This document shows positions 24,131 through 38,400 of a stretch of DNA of 64,000 bases, piece after piece (position 1 is the stretch's first letter; each line of letters begins with the position of its first letter). Below the pieces are notes generated by a model, which had not been told where the DNA came from, ran no database searches, and saw only the letters and a list, made by a program, of their open reading frames with translations. The stretch is from Vitis vinifera (lineage: Eukaryota; Streptophyta; Magnoliopsida; Vitales; Vitaceae), in the NCBI RefSeq assembly GCF_030704535.1, contig NC_081806.1, positions 5,231,001 through 5,295,000 on the forward strand, read 5' to 3'. The translations under genes were made by a program, and so were the position numbers.

Positions 24131-27045
24131 GTCTGCTGTAGGGGAATAGACTTTTACCTCCAAATTTCTTAACAGGAAAACTAAGTGAATTCTATTTTCT
24201 AGGATATCCAGACATGCTGCAACAGTAGAGAGTAGAGAGGAATACAAGAAAGGTGGTTGAGCTTGAACCCAACAGCTGGCTCTGGAGCAACTCAACAATT
24301 TTCTTGTTTCCTTTTTCCTCCTGGATTTCTCTCTTTAGAACTTTCCCCTACAAATTAAAGGAATTTCAATAAATGCTCTGTACTTGGCGTGAGGCTGACT
24401 AAGGATTCTTAGCTCTCTTCATTATCTAAATCCTAGGTGAATTGTCACCTAGTTGTTGCCAACTGGGCAAGAAGCTTCTCTGGCAAATTATAAAATCCAG
24501 TTTTACTTTCCACAAGTTTGTCCAAGTAATTGAATTCCAACAGATTTCGAATTAGCATGAGTTGGTCTCAGTCTGCTTGAGTTGATCTCAGTTTACATGA
24601 GACAGCATATAATTTCTAGAATCTCTCAACATTGCCTATCTTCTTGACATCTCTTTTGGATTTACTTCCATTTCACATAAACATCCTACATGTATTTTAC
24701 ATATGTCCTACAGGTATCAGAGCTGAAACATCACAATAATTTCTATTCTACACCAATATGTTAAGTACTGCTTACCCCTGATTGCCAACTTGAGGCTTCT
24801 AATTTCTAGTCAATGGACAGACACAAATCATCTGAATTCAAAGCCTCCGTTTTACAATCTGATGATGGAGCAAAATGCAACTGATTCTGCTTGCTTAACA
24901 AATGCCAGTCATCAACACAAATCATTTTATTGGTATCCAAACTGGGAAGTGCCTTCTGGTCCAGAAGTTCCAGAATCTTTTCAGTTAATCCCAGCATAAA
25001 AATGGCACGGAGCACCCTATCTTTCCTCTCTTCGATTATGCTGGAAATGCACTCCATGCTTATAGCGTGCGGTATGTTGGTAAGACAGCCGACCAGTATA
25101 TCAGAGACCACAACTGATAACTCTTCAAATAATTTCACAATCATCTGCTCATTTATCCACTTTGTCATCCAGCAGAATGGTTTGAGCTATTCTGTACATG
25201 GAATTTGCAGCCAGTACCTTTATGGGCAACTTGGAAGGGGTCTCCTTCAAACCTCCCGCCATAGTTTTTTGGTTATATTCCATTAGCCTGTTCTTTGCAA
25301 TATCAGCAAGTTCTTCAACTACTTCTTTGGGGCCTTTTGCCTGAAGAGCCATTTTACGGATATCCACACCTAGTCACTTGTGATAGAGATCAACTCCTAG
25401 CCATACTGTGTATGCTGCCTTCCTGATGTTGATCAGTTCTTTGTCATCAAGGTTCTGGACTATGAGCCTGACATAACTGAGCCCTTCATTTACACTCCGC
25501 ATCAAACGTTTGATCGAACACTTCTCAATGTGAGGGAGCGCAACTGCAATGGTGGTTAGTGTCACCACAGGAAGAGCCCAACAATTGGGAACTTCTTTAT
25601 AATCAAGGGAGGGAACTTTGTCACTATCAAATGTTTCTACTCCCTTGAATCCTTGTGAGGACATATGTTTCTCCAGCAGTTGCATGAGATATTTTGGTTG
25701 AGTATTTCTTACCATATGAAGCCAACAATCAATAGGATTACAATTGCTCTTTGTCATCAGGTCAACCAAATCTTCCTCTCCCTCAAGATACAAATAGCCA
25801 TGCTTCCACTAAAATTGCAGCACTGAAGAGACAGAGTGCCCCAGCAGCAGTGCATGTCACGGAGCGCCCTTTCACAAACTGGGGGCAGCAGGTATAAGCC
25901 ATGGTCCAATATTTCATTAGGTCTTCTCTGAGTTTCTTAAACACAGGTATGCCCGCTTCGTTGGAGCTTTCTCTCACAGTTATTTCATACGTTTTGCAGT
26001 ACTTGAATTCAAAATAATGCTTTGTAGTTGGAACAGTTAAAGCAGAGAAACTCAAGATCAGTAACAAAACAAGCATGATGAACATCAGGACAGCATGTTC
26101 TTTCCAGAAAACATAAATCACTCCGGTTCCCATTTTGATGCAGACGTTCACCATCAGGGTTATCATCAGAATGTCCAGAGCAATGACATTTGAAAATACT
26201 TCTTTGTTCTCCGTGGTCCCTATTGAAGGCATAAAATTACCCATTACCGTGCACATCAACACGGTGCTGCTCAGTTTGGAGAGCTGATCCTGGCAGCGAG
26301 GCATGGAAGTATTCAGATCCACAGACAGATTGGTCGCCACGGCTATTATGGTCAAGGAAGTGACATTAAGAGAAAAAACTTTGCAGGGAAACCAGAATTT
26401 TGTGTGGCGGAAGGCCAAGAAAGCATCTGCACCCATTGCGAGGGAGCACACCAGAGACGCTGCTGCAACATAGATGCCGATCCATGGCATCGGCTCATTG
26501 AAGTTCGAATCGTTCACGCTCCCATGAATACTGCATCCTTGCCAAACCATCTTCTTCTTTCCTTCACTTCTGTATCTGGCGATTGCTCTCTGCTCTGCTA
26601 CCGAATTCAGGGTTATCTTATTCTTCCCTGGTGCAACATACCAGAGACGGCATAGAGTTATTTGAAAGTTAAATTGTAGGGGGCCATTAATGTTCTGGTC
26701 TAGATGATGGTTTGGGCGCATCATATAGTGATTATCTCGTGGTCATACAGTCGAACAGTATGTAGCGATGTAGCTGGTTGTTAATCTGTTGTGAACCTAT
26801 CAATTAAGATGATGGGGACGGAGGCATTCAGCCGTGGAATATCAGCACCCCCAGCCCTCTGATGTAGAAAAGTGGTTGAAAATGGCGTAAACTTGTAGTT
26901 ACTCGTTATCATTTTCCTAGCGATTGAGAAATTTTTGGTAAGACTGCAGATGTTGGATGCATTTGATGGCGTAGGAATTGGGATGTTATTTTAGCATATG
27001 TATATTTTTATTGAAATTCTACCCACGGAGGTATCATGATTGCCT
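24125..27045. repeat. Right unit of the direct segmental duplication
   Basis: Homologous to 19635-22860 in the same orientation, including about 490 bp of sequence upstream of the start codon. It carries about 365 extra bases at ~24225-24590 that the left unit lacks. It also has a ~515-bp deletion inside the gene. Confidence 0.85.
24806..26550 (-). pseudogene. Broken paralogue of the multi-span membrane protein
   Basis: The start codon (26550) and the N-terminal ~240 residues match the intact gene at 19956-22220 closely. The frame then jumps at about 25795 from the VEAW block directly to the LYLEGEEDLVDLM block. About 515 bp encoding a central membrane part is missing. Further damage: the Trp codon in the LYHKWLGVD block has become a TGA stop near 25371, and one base is inserted in the DDKWINEQM block near 25160, shifting the frame. 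The C-terminus (SDDLCLSID) is still readable to 24806. With three independent lesions a functional full-length product is excluded. A truncated N-terminal membrane protein ending near 25783 could still be made. Confidence 0.92.
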
Positions 27046-27229
27046 GTCATTAAGTCCGGTTTGGAACTCTCTTGAGTTTGCAGTTAAATTGGCTTCCTCG
27101 CCAAAAAAATATATATATATATCAATTATTTCACTTTCAAATCATCATTTAAAAACTTGGTTTCAATTCGATTCAAAAATTTAAACGTTGTGGCTCAATT
27201 TAAATATTTAACCACGAACCAAGTCTTAA

Positions 27230-28860
27230 GCAAAGGAATGTTTGGATGGGATTCTGGACACGCCCCTCCAAAGATTAAGTCAGAGAGTTGACTTGAGCAA
27301 GAAAATGTGATTTTTGGAAATAAAGCAACATACATTTCTGATGGACATGGGTGGCCATTTATTCTTGCTTATGCGTAATGTCTAGGCGTTCTTAAGGGCT
27401 TTAATTACACTTGATTATGCATTACTGTGGTAATGATTGTTGGCCTATAATGGTTGTTCTGCCTAAACAAGCCTTAAAATACTGACATTTTATCTTTGTA
27501 GCAACTGCATTAATCAAGGCCATTGTTTAGCACACAATTAATGTTTTGAGGTAACTCAAGCATCATTCTTAATGCCAATCGTTTAGAATAGTCTATCTAC
27601 TATCCTGGCCCCAAACTATTCACTCGACCTTAAGCTCCCAACTCGGCCTTATGCTCATCACCTAGACGACTAAGTCATGGAGTCATGGACACAAGCGGAG
27701 GTGGGGTTTGAAACGGCAATGAGGGGTCCACAATGCCCCTTAAGTCTTGCAGTTGTGCCCAGATAGGAAGTAAACAAACATGTGGAAGAGTTGAGAATTT
27801 GAAACTTTTGGTGTCAGGAGATACATGTCGATTGCTCGCACTTCAAGGGGTCACATCGATCAAGGTGATGTGTCAGGCAGGGTGCCCCCTTGAACGCCTT
27901 AATCTTCGCACCCATACCATATAGGTTGGTTGCTTTTTGGAATTGGATTCATTTCTTCTTTGTGCCTCTTGTTCCATCACTATTCTCCCTATGTTTTCTT
28001 ATTACTTGGATTGCTGACAACACTTTTGGCTCTTGATTGTCATCGTTAGCAGCGATTTCTTTTGGCGATCTGCTCTATCAGCGATTACAGTTTTCCTTGT
28101 TAGGTACGCTTTCAGCTTCCGACCACCATGTTATGGCTTTCTACAATTTCCTCTTTATTGGCTATAGTTTGAATATGCATGCATTCTCTAGGTCATTTAG
28201 CCTTTGGATGTTCTTTGTTTGTTTGTTGTTTGTTCTGCATTAGGTGTTTCTACTGTCGCTTTGAGTCCTATTGTTTAACAGTTTTTAGCCCTAATGAGGG
28301 CTTTGTCTTTGTGGGTTGTTAGGCATTTGTACATAACGTGCCCAACAAGTTTCTCATTGTAAGCCGGTTAAGATGAGAACGTTTAAGGAAGCAATGTGTC
28401 GCTTTTTGAGGGCCAACTTGAGTTGATCATTCGTTTAGGTCTGACTTGTGCTTTTGTCGCGCAGGTGTTCATTCAACCCTTGTTCCGTCTGAAATCATGG
28501 ACAAGAGAGGGGTCGCATCCACAAACAGTAAGTCCCAGCATGGTGAGTCTAAAACATCCAAGTCTAATTGTTCCAAGACAGATAGCCCAATAGACAAGCT
28601 TTTTGAACAGGAGTTTTGTGCTCGTTTCTACATTGATGACTCAATATCTCTCCAACTGTCAGAGGGGAAAGCTTCGTCAACAGACAGAGAAGCTTCATCG
28701 ACAAACGGACTCCCTCATAATATGATCTAATTCACTAAGGAACAATTTGCAGGCCTTTGTCTCCCAATTTCGTTTCTCCTTAAGCAATTCCTGCATTTCT
28801 CTAAGATCTCACATGCATTCATTCATTCATCCCAATGTCATTTGGATCCTGAAATTATAA
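27230..28860 (+). mobile_element. Probable retroelement remnant with gag-like fragment
   Basis: From 28498 a frame reads MDKRGVASTNSKSQHGESK, then FEQEFCARFYIDDSISLQLS and GKASSTDREASSTNG. After a stop it continues as FTKEQFAGLCL and LLKQFLHFS to about 28800. I recognise this pattern (EQEFC..FYIP.SIS, FTKEQFNAGLR, KQFLHF) as a repeated gag-like protein that recurs in grapevine retroelements; this is memory, not a search. The frame is truncated and interrupted. No LTRs, primer site or polymerase were found, so the boundaries are estimates. Confidence 0.55.
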
Positions 28861-29024
28861 AATTAATTATAATTAAATAATTAATTTTTCTTTCATTTTT
28901 AATATATTCACGTTTAAATATTATACATATTTCATTTAATAAAATTTAAAATATTAATACATTTCTACTTATGCATAGATAAAAAAATAAATATTATTGA
29001 TTTTAAATTTATTTATATATATTT

Positions 29025-29190
29025 TAAAATTTTTATAATTATTTTTAATTTTAATAAAATATAAATTATATATTTTTGATGTCACTGATTCGACTGCGAT
29101 TCTAACATTGGTTCGACCAATGAACCATAAATTAGTAATTTTTTCGATTCAATGATTGGTCCAACTCTAAAAACTTTAAAAAAAATTATG
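29025..29190 (-). repeat. Dispersed repeat family, copy 2
   Basis: Reverse-complement relative of 18795-18965. Shared blocks in the minus direction are GAAAAAATTA, ATTTATGGTTCATTGG, CAGTCGAATCAGTGACATCA and TATTTTATTAAAATTAAAAATAA. It ends about 280 bp before the start of the zinc-finger gene. Confidence 0.75.
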
Positions 29191-29471
29191 TTCTCAAAAC
29201 TAACAATCATGTGATGAAACATATAAATCATCGAATTGCAATTAATAAAGTCATAAATGATATCCATATTATACACCGGATGACCTTTTTTAATGTATTA
29301 TAATTCCTATATATATTATCAACTGAAAAATGAAATTTAATAGGAATCACATTTAGATTTTAGAGTACATCTTCAAATTTCCCAATAAAACGCACCGTCT
29401 CACCTCCTCCAAAACGCGCCATCTCTGATTTACCTAGGAACAGAGAGAGAGAGAGAGGGGCACACACAGAG

Positions 29472-32400
29472 ATGGGAACGAGAACGAATTTCTACAAGAA
29501 TCCCTCATTTTCCTATAACAGAGACTTCAGTCTCTCCTCTGTTCTTCAAAATCTCAAAGGTTTCGATCCAACCTCTCAATTCTCAGTCGATTTTTGTTTT
29601 CGTAAGATTTTGTTTCTTCATTTTATACCTCCCAATTTTCAGCGTACAACATTGCCACCGGAAGCGCTTCTCCGACCGATGAATCACCCCCCGCTAACGA
29701 GAAAAAGGTCAACCGGAAACGCCGACCGGACCGGAGATCACCGCCATGTCAGAACCCTGAACTCAAAGAGACCGATGGACCTATGTCTCACCAGGATTTC
29801 ATCAAAAAAAGAAGGCAATTTTTAATTTTAAATACTTTTAAATCTTAATTAATGTTTGAATGCAAGTTTACGCACTATTTGGTTTGCATAACCGTGGTGA
29901 TTATATTGCTTTTGAATGCTGGAACAAAGCATTCTAAGATTTGAAACCCACTACTTAAAAATTCCTAACCAAACAATAATTTAGGTATTATCAGGTAGTA
30001 TTTGCAACTTCTTTTCTGAACCACAATTATTTGAGCTCTTTAGAGTATGAAAAAGTAATTCCAAAATGTTAAAACAAACTATGAGCTAGTTAATGTTTGC
30101 AGACTAACTTTGCAATTTTGAGTACTGATATAGCTTTTCAAATATCAGTGAATGCATGTACAGAATGCTAATCAATGATACCCTTAGCTTGTATAATCCT
30201 CATTTGATTTTTGCATCAACAGGAAGGAAGTTAGTTCGGGTCAGGTTTATCAGGAATTAACTCCAGATATTTTGGTAATTATGCATTTTTTTATTTACTT
30301 TCTGTGAAATTTAATATGTTTTGATCATGGGTTATTGGTTCCTTTTTTGTGGCAGGGGACTTCTAATTCAGGTTTACATTTAGTGGAGTATGAAAGTAAG
30401 TTCTATGTTAACTTCATGATGTGATTTTGTTTTTGTTAATGAAATGGCCTGGTATTGATATTTTATTAAAATTTGATAAGCTGTTGATGTTTGATAAAAA
30501 GTAGAGGCAAGAAATTGGATCAGACAAGCCCCAGTTGTTATCAATAATATGTTCTTCTGGTACAGCAGTATGGCACTTTGTCAGTAATCAAAAAGCACAT
30601 CTCTTTTGGAGTCTTTTGAATAATGTCTCAGACAAGCGTTTGAATGCATGTAATGCCTAGAGTGGGAATAAAATTTTCATTTGCATTCCATGCTACCTCC
30701 ACGAGTTTCATTCCTCCCCACCCCCCCCCCCCCCCCCCCCACTTATTCTCATCCCTCTCTAAATAGGACATAGAGAACAGTAGTGAATGCTATCAATAAA
30801 AGTATGAATAAAAAACAAAAATTTTCATTTTTATTAAATTTTATATTTATGTTACTTTGGTTAATAGGAAAGCGGAAATTTTCTGTTTGGTTGCTATGAA
30901 ATTTGAGGGGGGGGAAGGAAGAGAAAATTGATTTCTATTTATTAATTTTTAAATTTTCATCTTTTGTATTGTTTTATTGATGAAAAAGTGGGTCGTTTTT
31001 ATTTAATTATTGAAAAACACAAAACCGCAAATAAAACTCTTTTTTCAATTCTAAGTATATTTGTTTCATGAAAAAAAAATGTATATTTTTTCATTGTTGA
31101 GAAAGTGGAGGAAAGAGATAAAAATGATTTTGTAATTCATGTTTTACATTCCTTAGAATTTTTTTTTTTTGGTTGCCTATGGATCTGGTAGTGATACTTT
31201 GGATACAAAATTGCTTTGGAGATTGTTTTAGTTCAAATATGGGGTTAATGAGTATTGTGACTGGTATAGAACCAACAACATACTATGATGTTTAGTTAAA
31301 TTTAAATATTCTTATCCTTCTTATTTTTGTTTTTGTTTTGATTTGTGTATTTAAGTGTTTCTCAGTTTTGATGATTATAATTTGTTTAACCATGTGACAT
31401 GTTGGATCTAATCTATTGCTTGAAGGTCCCATGCTATCAAAGAAACCTGGGGATATCTTTTTTTGTCCCAGCATCATAATATGTTCATGATTGCTAATAT
31501 AGCTATGCATAGCTTGCACGATTTAGTGAAAAAAACAAAAAAAATCTAAAATTTGTTTCTTTGGCAGTGGATTTTTGCCTAAAACTAAAATTATGTTCAT
31601 AACAACTCAGGTGATAAAAGCACTTCTTCAGAATCTGGAGCAGAGCAAGATCCTCCAAATCCTGGTTTGTTTTCAGATCCTATCTATTGACTTTCGGTTT
31701 CATCAACTGCCTTCCTCTTATATCTCTTTGTTTATAAAATTTTTGAGTAACATCCAGAATCTGGATCACATCTACAATTAAAACACACACACAGACTCAT
31801 ACACCTTATTCTTTTTTTGATTTGTGGAATTCATTATGATATTGCAATGTGAAAATTGTCAGTCACTATATACTTGTATTTTGATGATGCTTCTGGGCCT
31901 GTTGATACTGTAAAAGTTATTATGTTTTTTACTTAAATGCCATATATACTTCTATTGTCATTCAGTTCCAAATATAAGTATTAATTTGTGTTTGCCTATC
32001 AAAAAAAGTATGAATTTTTCATCTCTTTTTGATAATATTGAACTCTTTCTTATTATCAATGAAAACTTGGAACTTTTCTCAACTCCGGAATGTCCACTAA
32101 CATAACTAGTTGGATAGTTCTGTTACATATGGTGATCTTTAGAAATTTTTATTGGAATGTATATAACTAACACGAGACTCGATCTATAAAGGGGCTGATA
32201 TGATGTAGATAAAACTCCACTTAGTTTCTTAGTCGTCCTAATTATTCCACTTTGCTGTCATTTCTCCTTTGGATGTTTTTACTGAATTTGAAGTTAAAAC
32301 TTGGTTATTCCCTTAAATTACAAACAAAACTGAACATTGAGCTATTGAGAACCATGTTAAAAAAATTAGTTTAAGGTATTAGAATGTAAAAGTAGCAGAA

Positions 32401-35400
32401 CTTTAGCAACAAAACTTAAAAAAGGAATTTATGGTTGAAGCTACTAGTTTCCCTATGTGTACTGAAATGAAGAAGCCCATTTGGGTGGTCCAAGTATTTA
32501 CAGATAGATAATAATATGATTTGTGATATCATTAGTGGCAAGAAAGGATCAAAATATTTAAAATTGACAACATATTGGTAGTTGGACTTTACGGAAATTT
32601 TAGGAAATATCGGATAGAAATTTGGGAAAAAAATATCAGTGGGATGATAAAAAAACTCATAGAAATGTTGGGGAAAACTCCTAAAAATGGTAAAATAAAC
32701 AATAATATACGTATTGAAGTTATTTTATTAAAAAAACAATACATGTATAATATAATTGGTTTTTTTTTTTATAGGTAATACATGTATGATATAATTGGTG
32801 ACATTTGACAATAATATAATATGTGCTGATAAGGAATATGAATTTTTAAAGTGTTTGCTTAATACTAATATGAAGTAAATATTTGATTTCATTAAATATC
32901 AATATTTTTTTTTATAAATTATATCATAATGATTTCATTCAATATCACAATGAAGACTGATATGGTTCTATAACACTTGAGAATGATGCAAGGCTATCTT
33001 AATGGAGATAATATTGGTACCGTGACATGGAGTTTGCATAATATTGATATAATTCCAAACATGTCATGTATAAGTATCTTGAGAGAAATTTTTGTGAAAA
33101 AAAAAAAAAGCAATATTAGATCAGGGAAGTTTTCCAATGAATTGTGGATTGAATGGGATGAAAATGAGGCATTTACAGGAAAATATTTGGATCAAAATAG
33201 TGGTTAGAAGGCTAAATAAGCTTTGGAAAACATTCTAACTGTTGGATTGTATCTGGATTCAAATCTGATCGTTGGATGGTGATTTGAACGTTGGGAATTG
33301 TTTATAGCCCTTGGATCTGCATCAGGATGATTTTTGGCCGTTGGATTAAGGGAGAGAGTTGTTGGAGCATGTGGCCAATTTTTCCTTTTAATGATCCATT
33401 TATTGCCCGATAAAATGGCATGGCACAAATCATCCATTCATTTCAATTTTTCGACTACATTTTGCCGACTTTTTCAGAAAAATTGCCAATTTTCTGCCAG
33501 ACCTTCTTTTCCCACCCCTTTTTCTTTCCATTCCAATTGACACCTGATTTTTTTGCTGAAATTTCAGCTTCTTTCGCCTTTTTTTTTGTTGGTAGCAAGG
33601 AGCACTTTGGTGCACATAGGGTTTGTTTTTATATTTTTTATTTTTTATTTTTTATTTTGGTTTAAAGGGAGGAGCCAAAAAGAAGAAGAAGAAAGAAGAA
33701 GAAGAAGAAGAAGAGGAAGAAAGTGGGATACATAGTGCATGTGATGGGATAAGACAATGTATGTGGGATCCAATTTTGCCAGGCATAGTACACATTGAGA
33801 AAATTCTTTTTAAGTTTGGGCAAGTGTCAAATATAGGAACAGGTTGAAAATAATGCTCGAGCGGTCTACACGAATATTAATGAAGTGCAGTAAGATTTGG
33901 TTACTAGTTCTTGGATGACTACAATTTTGTGTGCATGTAAATGAAATGGAATTACTAGCTCTATGATCTCAATGGATTCAGTGAGTCAACCTGAACCATC
34001 AGATTCTTTGATTGGTTTGTGAAATCCAACATAGTTCCAATGCCTATATCAACTTTAACATGCTGAAATGAGATGGTTTTGTGGATTGAGCCTGAGATTT
34101 CTGTCTTGAGGACCACTCCTCGAACCCATAGAATAGAAAACAATTTTGTGATTTAAGTAGTAAGTTTGTGATATCTCCTTTCATCTCCTAAAGGCAGATA
34201 TGTGGCCAAGCATTAAGGAAATGTCCTTGCTTACATGATTGGCTTGATTTTCTTCTTCTAGGTCATATAAATGAAGTTGAACAAGTTAAGAGCAGAAGAG
34301 AGCAACGTTTTCCTCTTCCTGGGGAACCTGTTTGTGTGGTTTGTGGCTTGTATGGAGAATATATTTGTAATGAGGTGGGACATATGACTATCTTTTTCTT
34401 CTTTGTCAATTTTAATTTTATTTTCTAGACAAGTTTTTACGTTTTTCTGCACCTAGTGACACCTTTTGAATGATGTGTGTCTGTTTTGATAGACTGATGA
34501 TGATGTCTGCAGTATGGATTGCAAAGCTGAGCTTTTAAAAAATCTCAGGCTTTCTGAGGTATTTTTTGCTTACTATGGTTTAATGTTTAAGCACATTTAC
34601 ATTTTGTAATTCTTGCTAAACTCTGAATTCTTCTTATTGTAATGTTTCCAGGAGTCTTTAAGCAATGAAGGTTGTCCAACTGTCTCCTCATCTGGACTCA
34701 AATGTGCATTACCAGTTCCCGAGCTTGGGGAGGATACTTGGGATTATGTTCATCATCGCTGGTCTAAAAAGAGATCTAGTTTATGCACTTATGAATGGTA
34801 TATTTTGTTGAAATACATTTCTGTGATCAGTCCTTCATCTGGATGAAAAAAGAAACATCGTTGCTATCTGTGATGATTTCTGTTATTTAACTCTTTCTAG
34901 TCTTGAGTTCAACATAAATGCTATCCATGAGTCACTAACAAAGGAGCACTTTCAAATTGTCTATTTAGCAACAGAGATAAATACCCTCATCTTGCTCTTT
35001 TTTAATATACTTTTACTTATTGTAATTCTCAACTTGCCAATGTAGTTGGAAATGCCAGAGACCTGGGCACCTTGCTGATGATTGTTTGGTGATGACTTCT
35101 AATTCTCAATCGCCCTGTTTAAGTCAAACATGTAACAAGGTTTTGCTTCTCTTTCTACATTAATTTAAAGCCTGCACCTGTTGGTTCGTTCATCACATGT
35201 ATGGTAATCCTACTTCAGTTAAGCAGCTTAAGGTTCCTTGTCATTTGTCTAGGTACCTATGGGGCAAAACAAATCCACTTTCATATCCAGAGATCTTCTT
35301 GGACTGTACAAAAGGTTTCCTAACTTTGAATTCATGTGTTTTTCTTCCCTTATTATTTAATTTGTATTCCTGCTCTTTGTGCATTAATTATTAATGTTTT

Positions 35401-38400
35401 GCTGTATTTAAACTATATTCAAATTTAATCCTGAAAGCTTTTACACACGGTGAATAAAAATGTTATAAGTTTTTGACCTACTGTTGGAAAGTATTTAATT
35501 GTGTCGGTTGGGGAAATAGATAGGCTGAGCAGGATAGTCAAGGATTAGGATGGCCACAACTCCTGAAATACAGGGATGTTTCTAATGCTCAATGTAGCAT
35601 TTATGATATGAAATTGACATTGCGAGTAATTTTGAACCATCATTCTGATATGGATATCCATGTTATTCATAGAACACATTATTATAACATTCTTCAAAAG
35701 CATGTTGGATTCATCTAAATTTTTTTCCTTCATATTTAAAGAAGACATTTTCTAATAATGGTGAAAAATATGTTGAATTCCTCATAACTTTGATCTTCTA
35801 ATTTGATCGCTATGAAATATTGAAACTCAAGGTTTAGGTGGAGTAGTTGGTCTGTATGCATAAATTTATGATAAAAAATTTTCCTTTAGACTCTTCATAT
35901 TGACATGATATTTTAATGCAAGACTGTCAATTACATAATAACTAGAATGGTTTAGTAATGTATACCCTTTCATGTGGTAAGGATAGAATAACATGCAATT
36001 TGAAGGACTAAGCACCATTCTGTTCTCTTCTGAATCTGTTTTGCAGGTGCCATCAAATAGGCAAAAATTTGACAACGGCAAAGTGCAATTTGTGCTGTAG
36101 CTCATCAACTTTGGCCACATGCCTTGATTGCAGTACTGTCATTTGTGATAAGTAAACACACCACTTGCATGTCACTGTTAAGATGCTTGTATTTTTTCTG
36201 GTTTTTTAAAAGAAAGAGTGTAGTTTATTTTAAAAAGAAAAAGTATAGCAAAATGAAGGATTAGGTATCCTTTGAGTGGAATGTGAACTAATAATGATAA
36301 CTGTTATCTAAACACGCCCATGCACATCCTGAAGACTGCTGACACCCAATAGATGCCTGTCAGAGATCCTTCCAAATCCAGGAACTTCAAAGAAGGATGG
36401 AGTCCCCAACAAACACCTCCACCATAGTGGCTGCTTGCTTTTCCAAATGATCTTCTGTCTTCTTGGCCTATCTAGGCTCCTAGAGCTCTGGGGGGGGTCA
36501 ACCGTCCTGCCAATCACCAAATTATGTCTCCAATATTCTGCTGCTGTATTGAAAATGTTTTGAATTAGATGATTTTTTGGTTTTCCCAAATTTCTTTCAT
36601 CAACTTTTTAGTTCTAGGTTATTTGATATCTGCATTTGAAGTAGCTTGAATTGTTGTGTGCAAAAAGTTATTTAAAAAGCTTAGCATACACTTTAAACTC
36701 ATTGTAGTGACAGAGTGCTTTGGGTGCTGTTACAGTCAGTGACAAGGATTAATCTGATGGAATATTAGATGCACATTTAGTTTGTGTACCTGAACATTCC
36801 ATCAGTGGGAGTGTAAAGGTTATTATGCTCTGGTATTTACTAAGTAAGAAAGGGTCAAGTTCTAAATTCTTTCTTGTTTGTCTGAAACACAAAGATAAGG
36901 TGCCACTTTAGGCTGAATTTGCTACAAAGGAAAATCTATCATTGAAGTGTGTCAGCAAATATTCAGAAAGGGCATACGGCATCATGAGGAATGTCTTGCT
37001 TTCCGATGACTAGTTGTTGGTTTTGCACTAATTTAAATTATCAATACATTATTATTTCTTGCCAAGCTTCATGCTTCTTTGAATTTTGACACTTGGGAGC
37101 TGTTTATGAACTGTGTATTCCTTAATTTCCAGTGCAGGTCATTTGAAAGAGCATATCATTGCACACCCTTCCCATCAGAAAATTTTCTCATATAAGCTCA
37201 AGCGTCTGGTGCGAATTCACTTCCCTCCTTTTTGCAATTTGAATGTACAAAGCAACTTCTATATGTTTGAATGTATATTTCAATCTTGGTTGGCAGGTTT
37301 TGGGTTATTTAATATGGAACTATAATATGTCATTCTAGTGTTTTAATGTTGCCTTCTATGAGTTAAAGTAAATTATCAAGGAAAAAAGTTTCTAAACATC
37401 TGAGCTGGTCACAGTATCAATGGTGTTATTGTTTTTTTCCCTTTTATCTATTGTGAGAAATGAGAATAGAGAAGTAAAACCCCCTAGCAAGCTATTAATT
37501 CTAGAATGTGAAAAATAAACACTGTGGTCCTGCAAAACAGATCTTGATTAGAAACCTTCACTGTGTGCAATTTGGTTCATACGAAGATAACACAAAAAAT
37601 GTTTGAATCATTTGAGTGGATTGTAATTTTTTCCACTAATTTCAGGATGTAACTTAATCAGGTGATTATATGCTTGTTGTTTCTCTGACTGTAGTGTATA
37701 CTTAATAATGTTATCTCCTTGAAAAGGTGAAATGCTGTAAATCAACATGCGAGGTGACTGATTTGAAGGATCTTTTAGTCTGCCACTACTGTTTGGACAA
37801 AGCCTTTGACAAGTTCTATGATATGTATACTGCAACTTGGTATGTAATTTCTATCACCTATATTGTTGCCTTCTGTTCTCAATCAAGAAATATTGAGCTG
37901 AGTTTTGCTAATATTTCCTGGAAGTGAAGCTGCTTTTATTTTTTATTTTTAAATAATTATTTATTATGCCTTTTTGGATTTGGGAGGGGGAAGGTGAAGG
38001 GATGATGCACATATTTGAGTGGATTGGTGGTGGTGGTAATGGATGCATGAACAGTGACAATATTCTGGAAAATCAATATGATATTTGAGATTTGTTTGAG
38101 CATGACAATGAGTTTTATAGTTGTTTCTATGAGGCTCTTCAAATATCCATACATGCTCATAAATTGGTGCCACCTTTGGGTTGATTGATGTAAATGTATA
38201 AAAAAAAATTCCCAAATTCTTTTGAGTGGGTGAATCCCATAATTAAGTTTGAAAAGCAAAAAAATCAGAATGAGTCTGTTGGAATTTCTTATAATTTGGT
38301 TAAATTTCAAACCTACTTGCATAGGATGTCAATCATTTTGTTGTGTTTGTTTAATGCAGGAAAGGAAATGGACTTTCAATCATTTGGGGTTCTATTTGCT

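Noticed and set aside
36308-36589. Minus-strand 93-codon frame in intron 11 of the zinc-finger gene
   Set aside because: No recognisable family and no splice partners; probably an inserted repeat fragment or chance frame.
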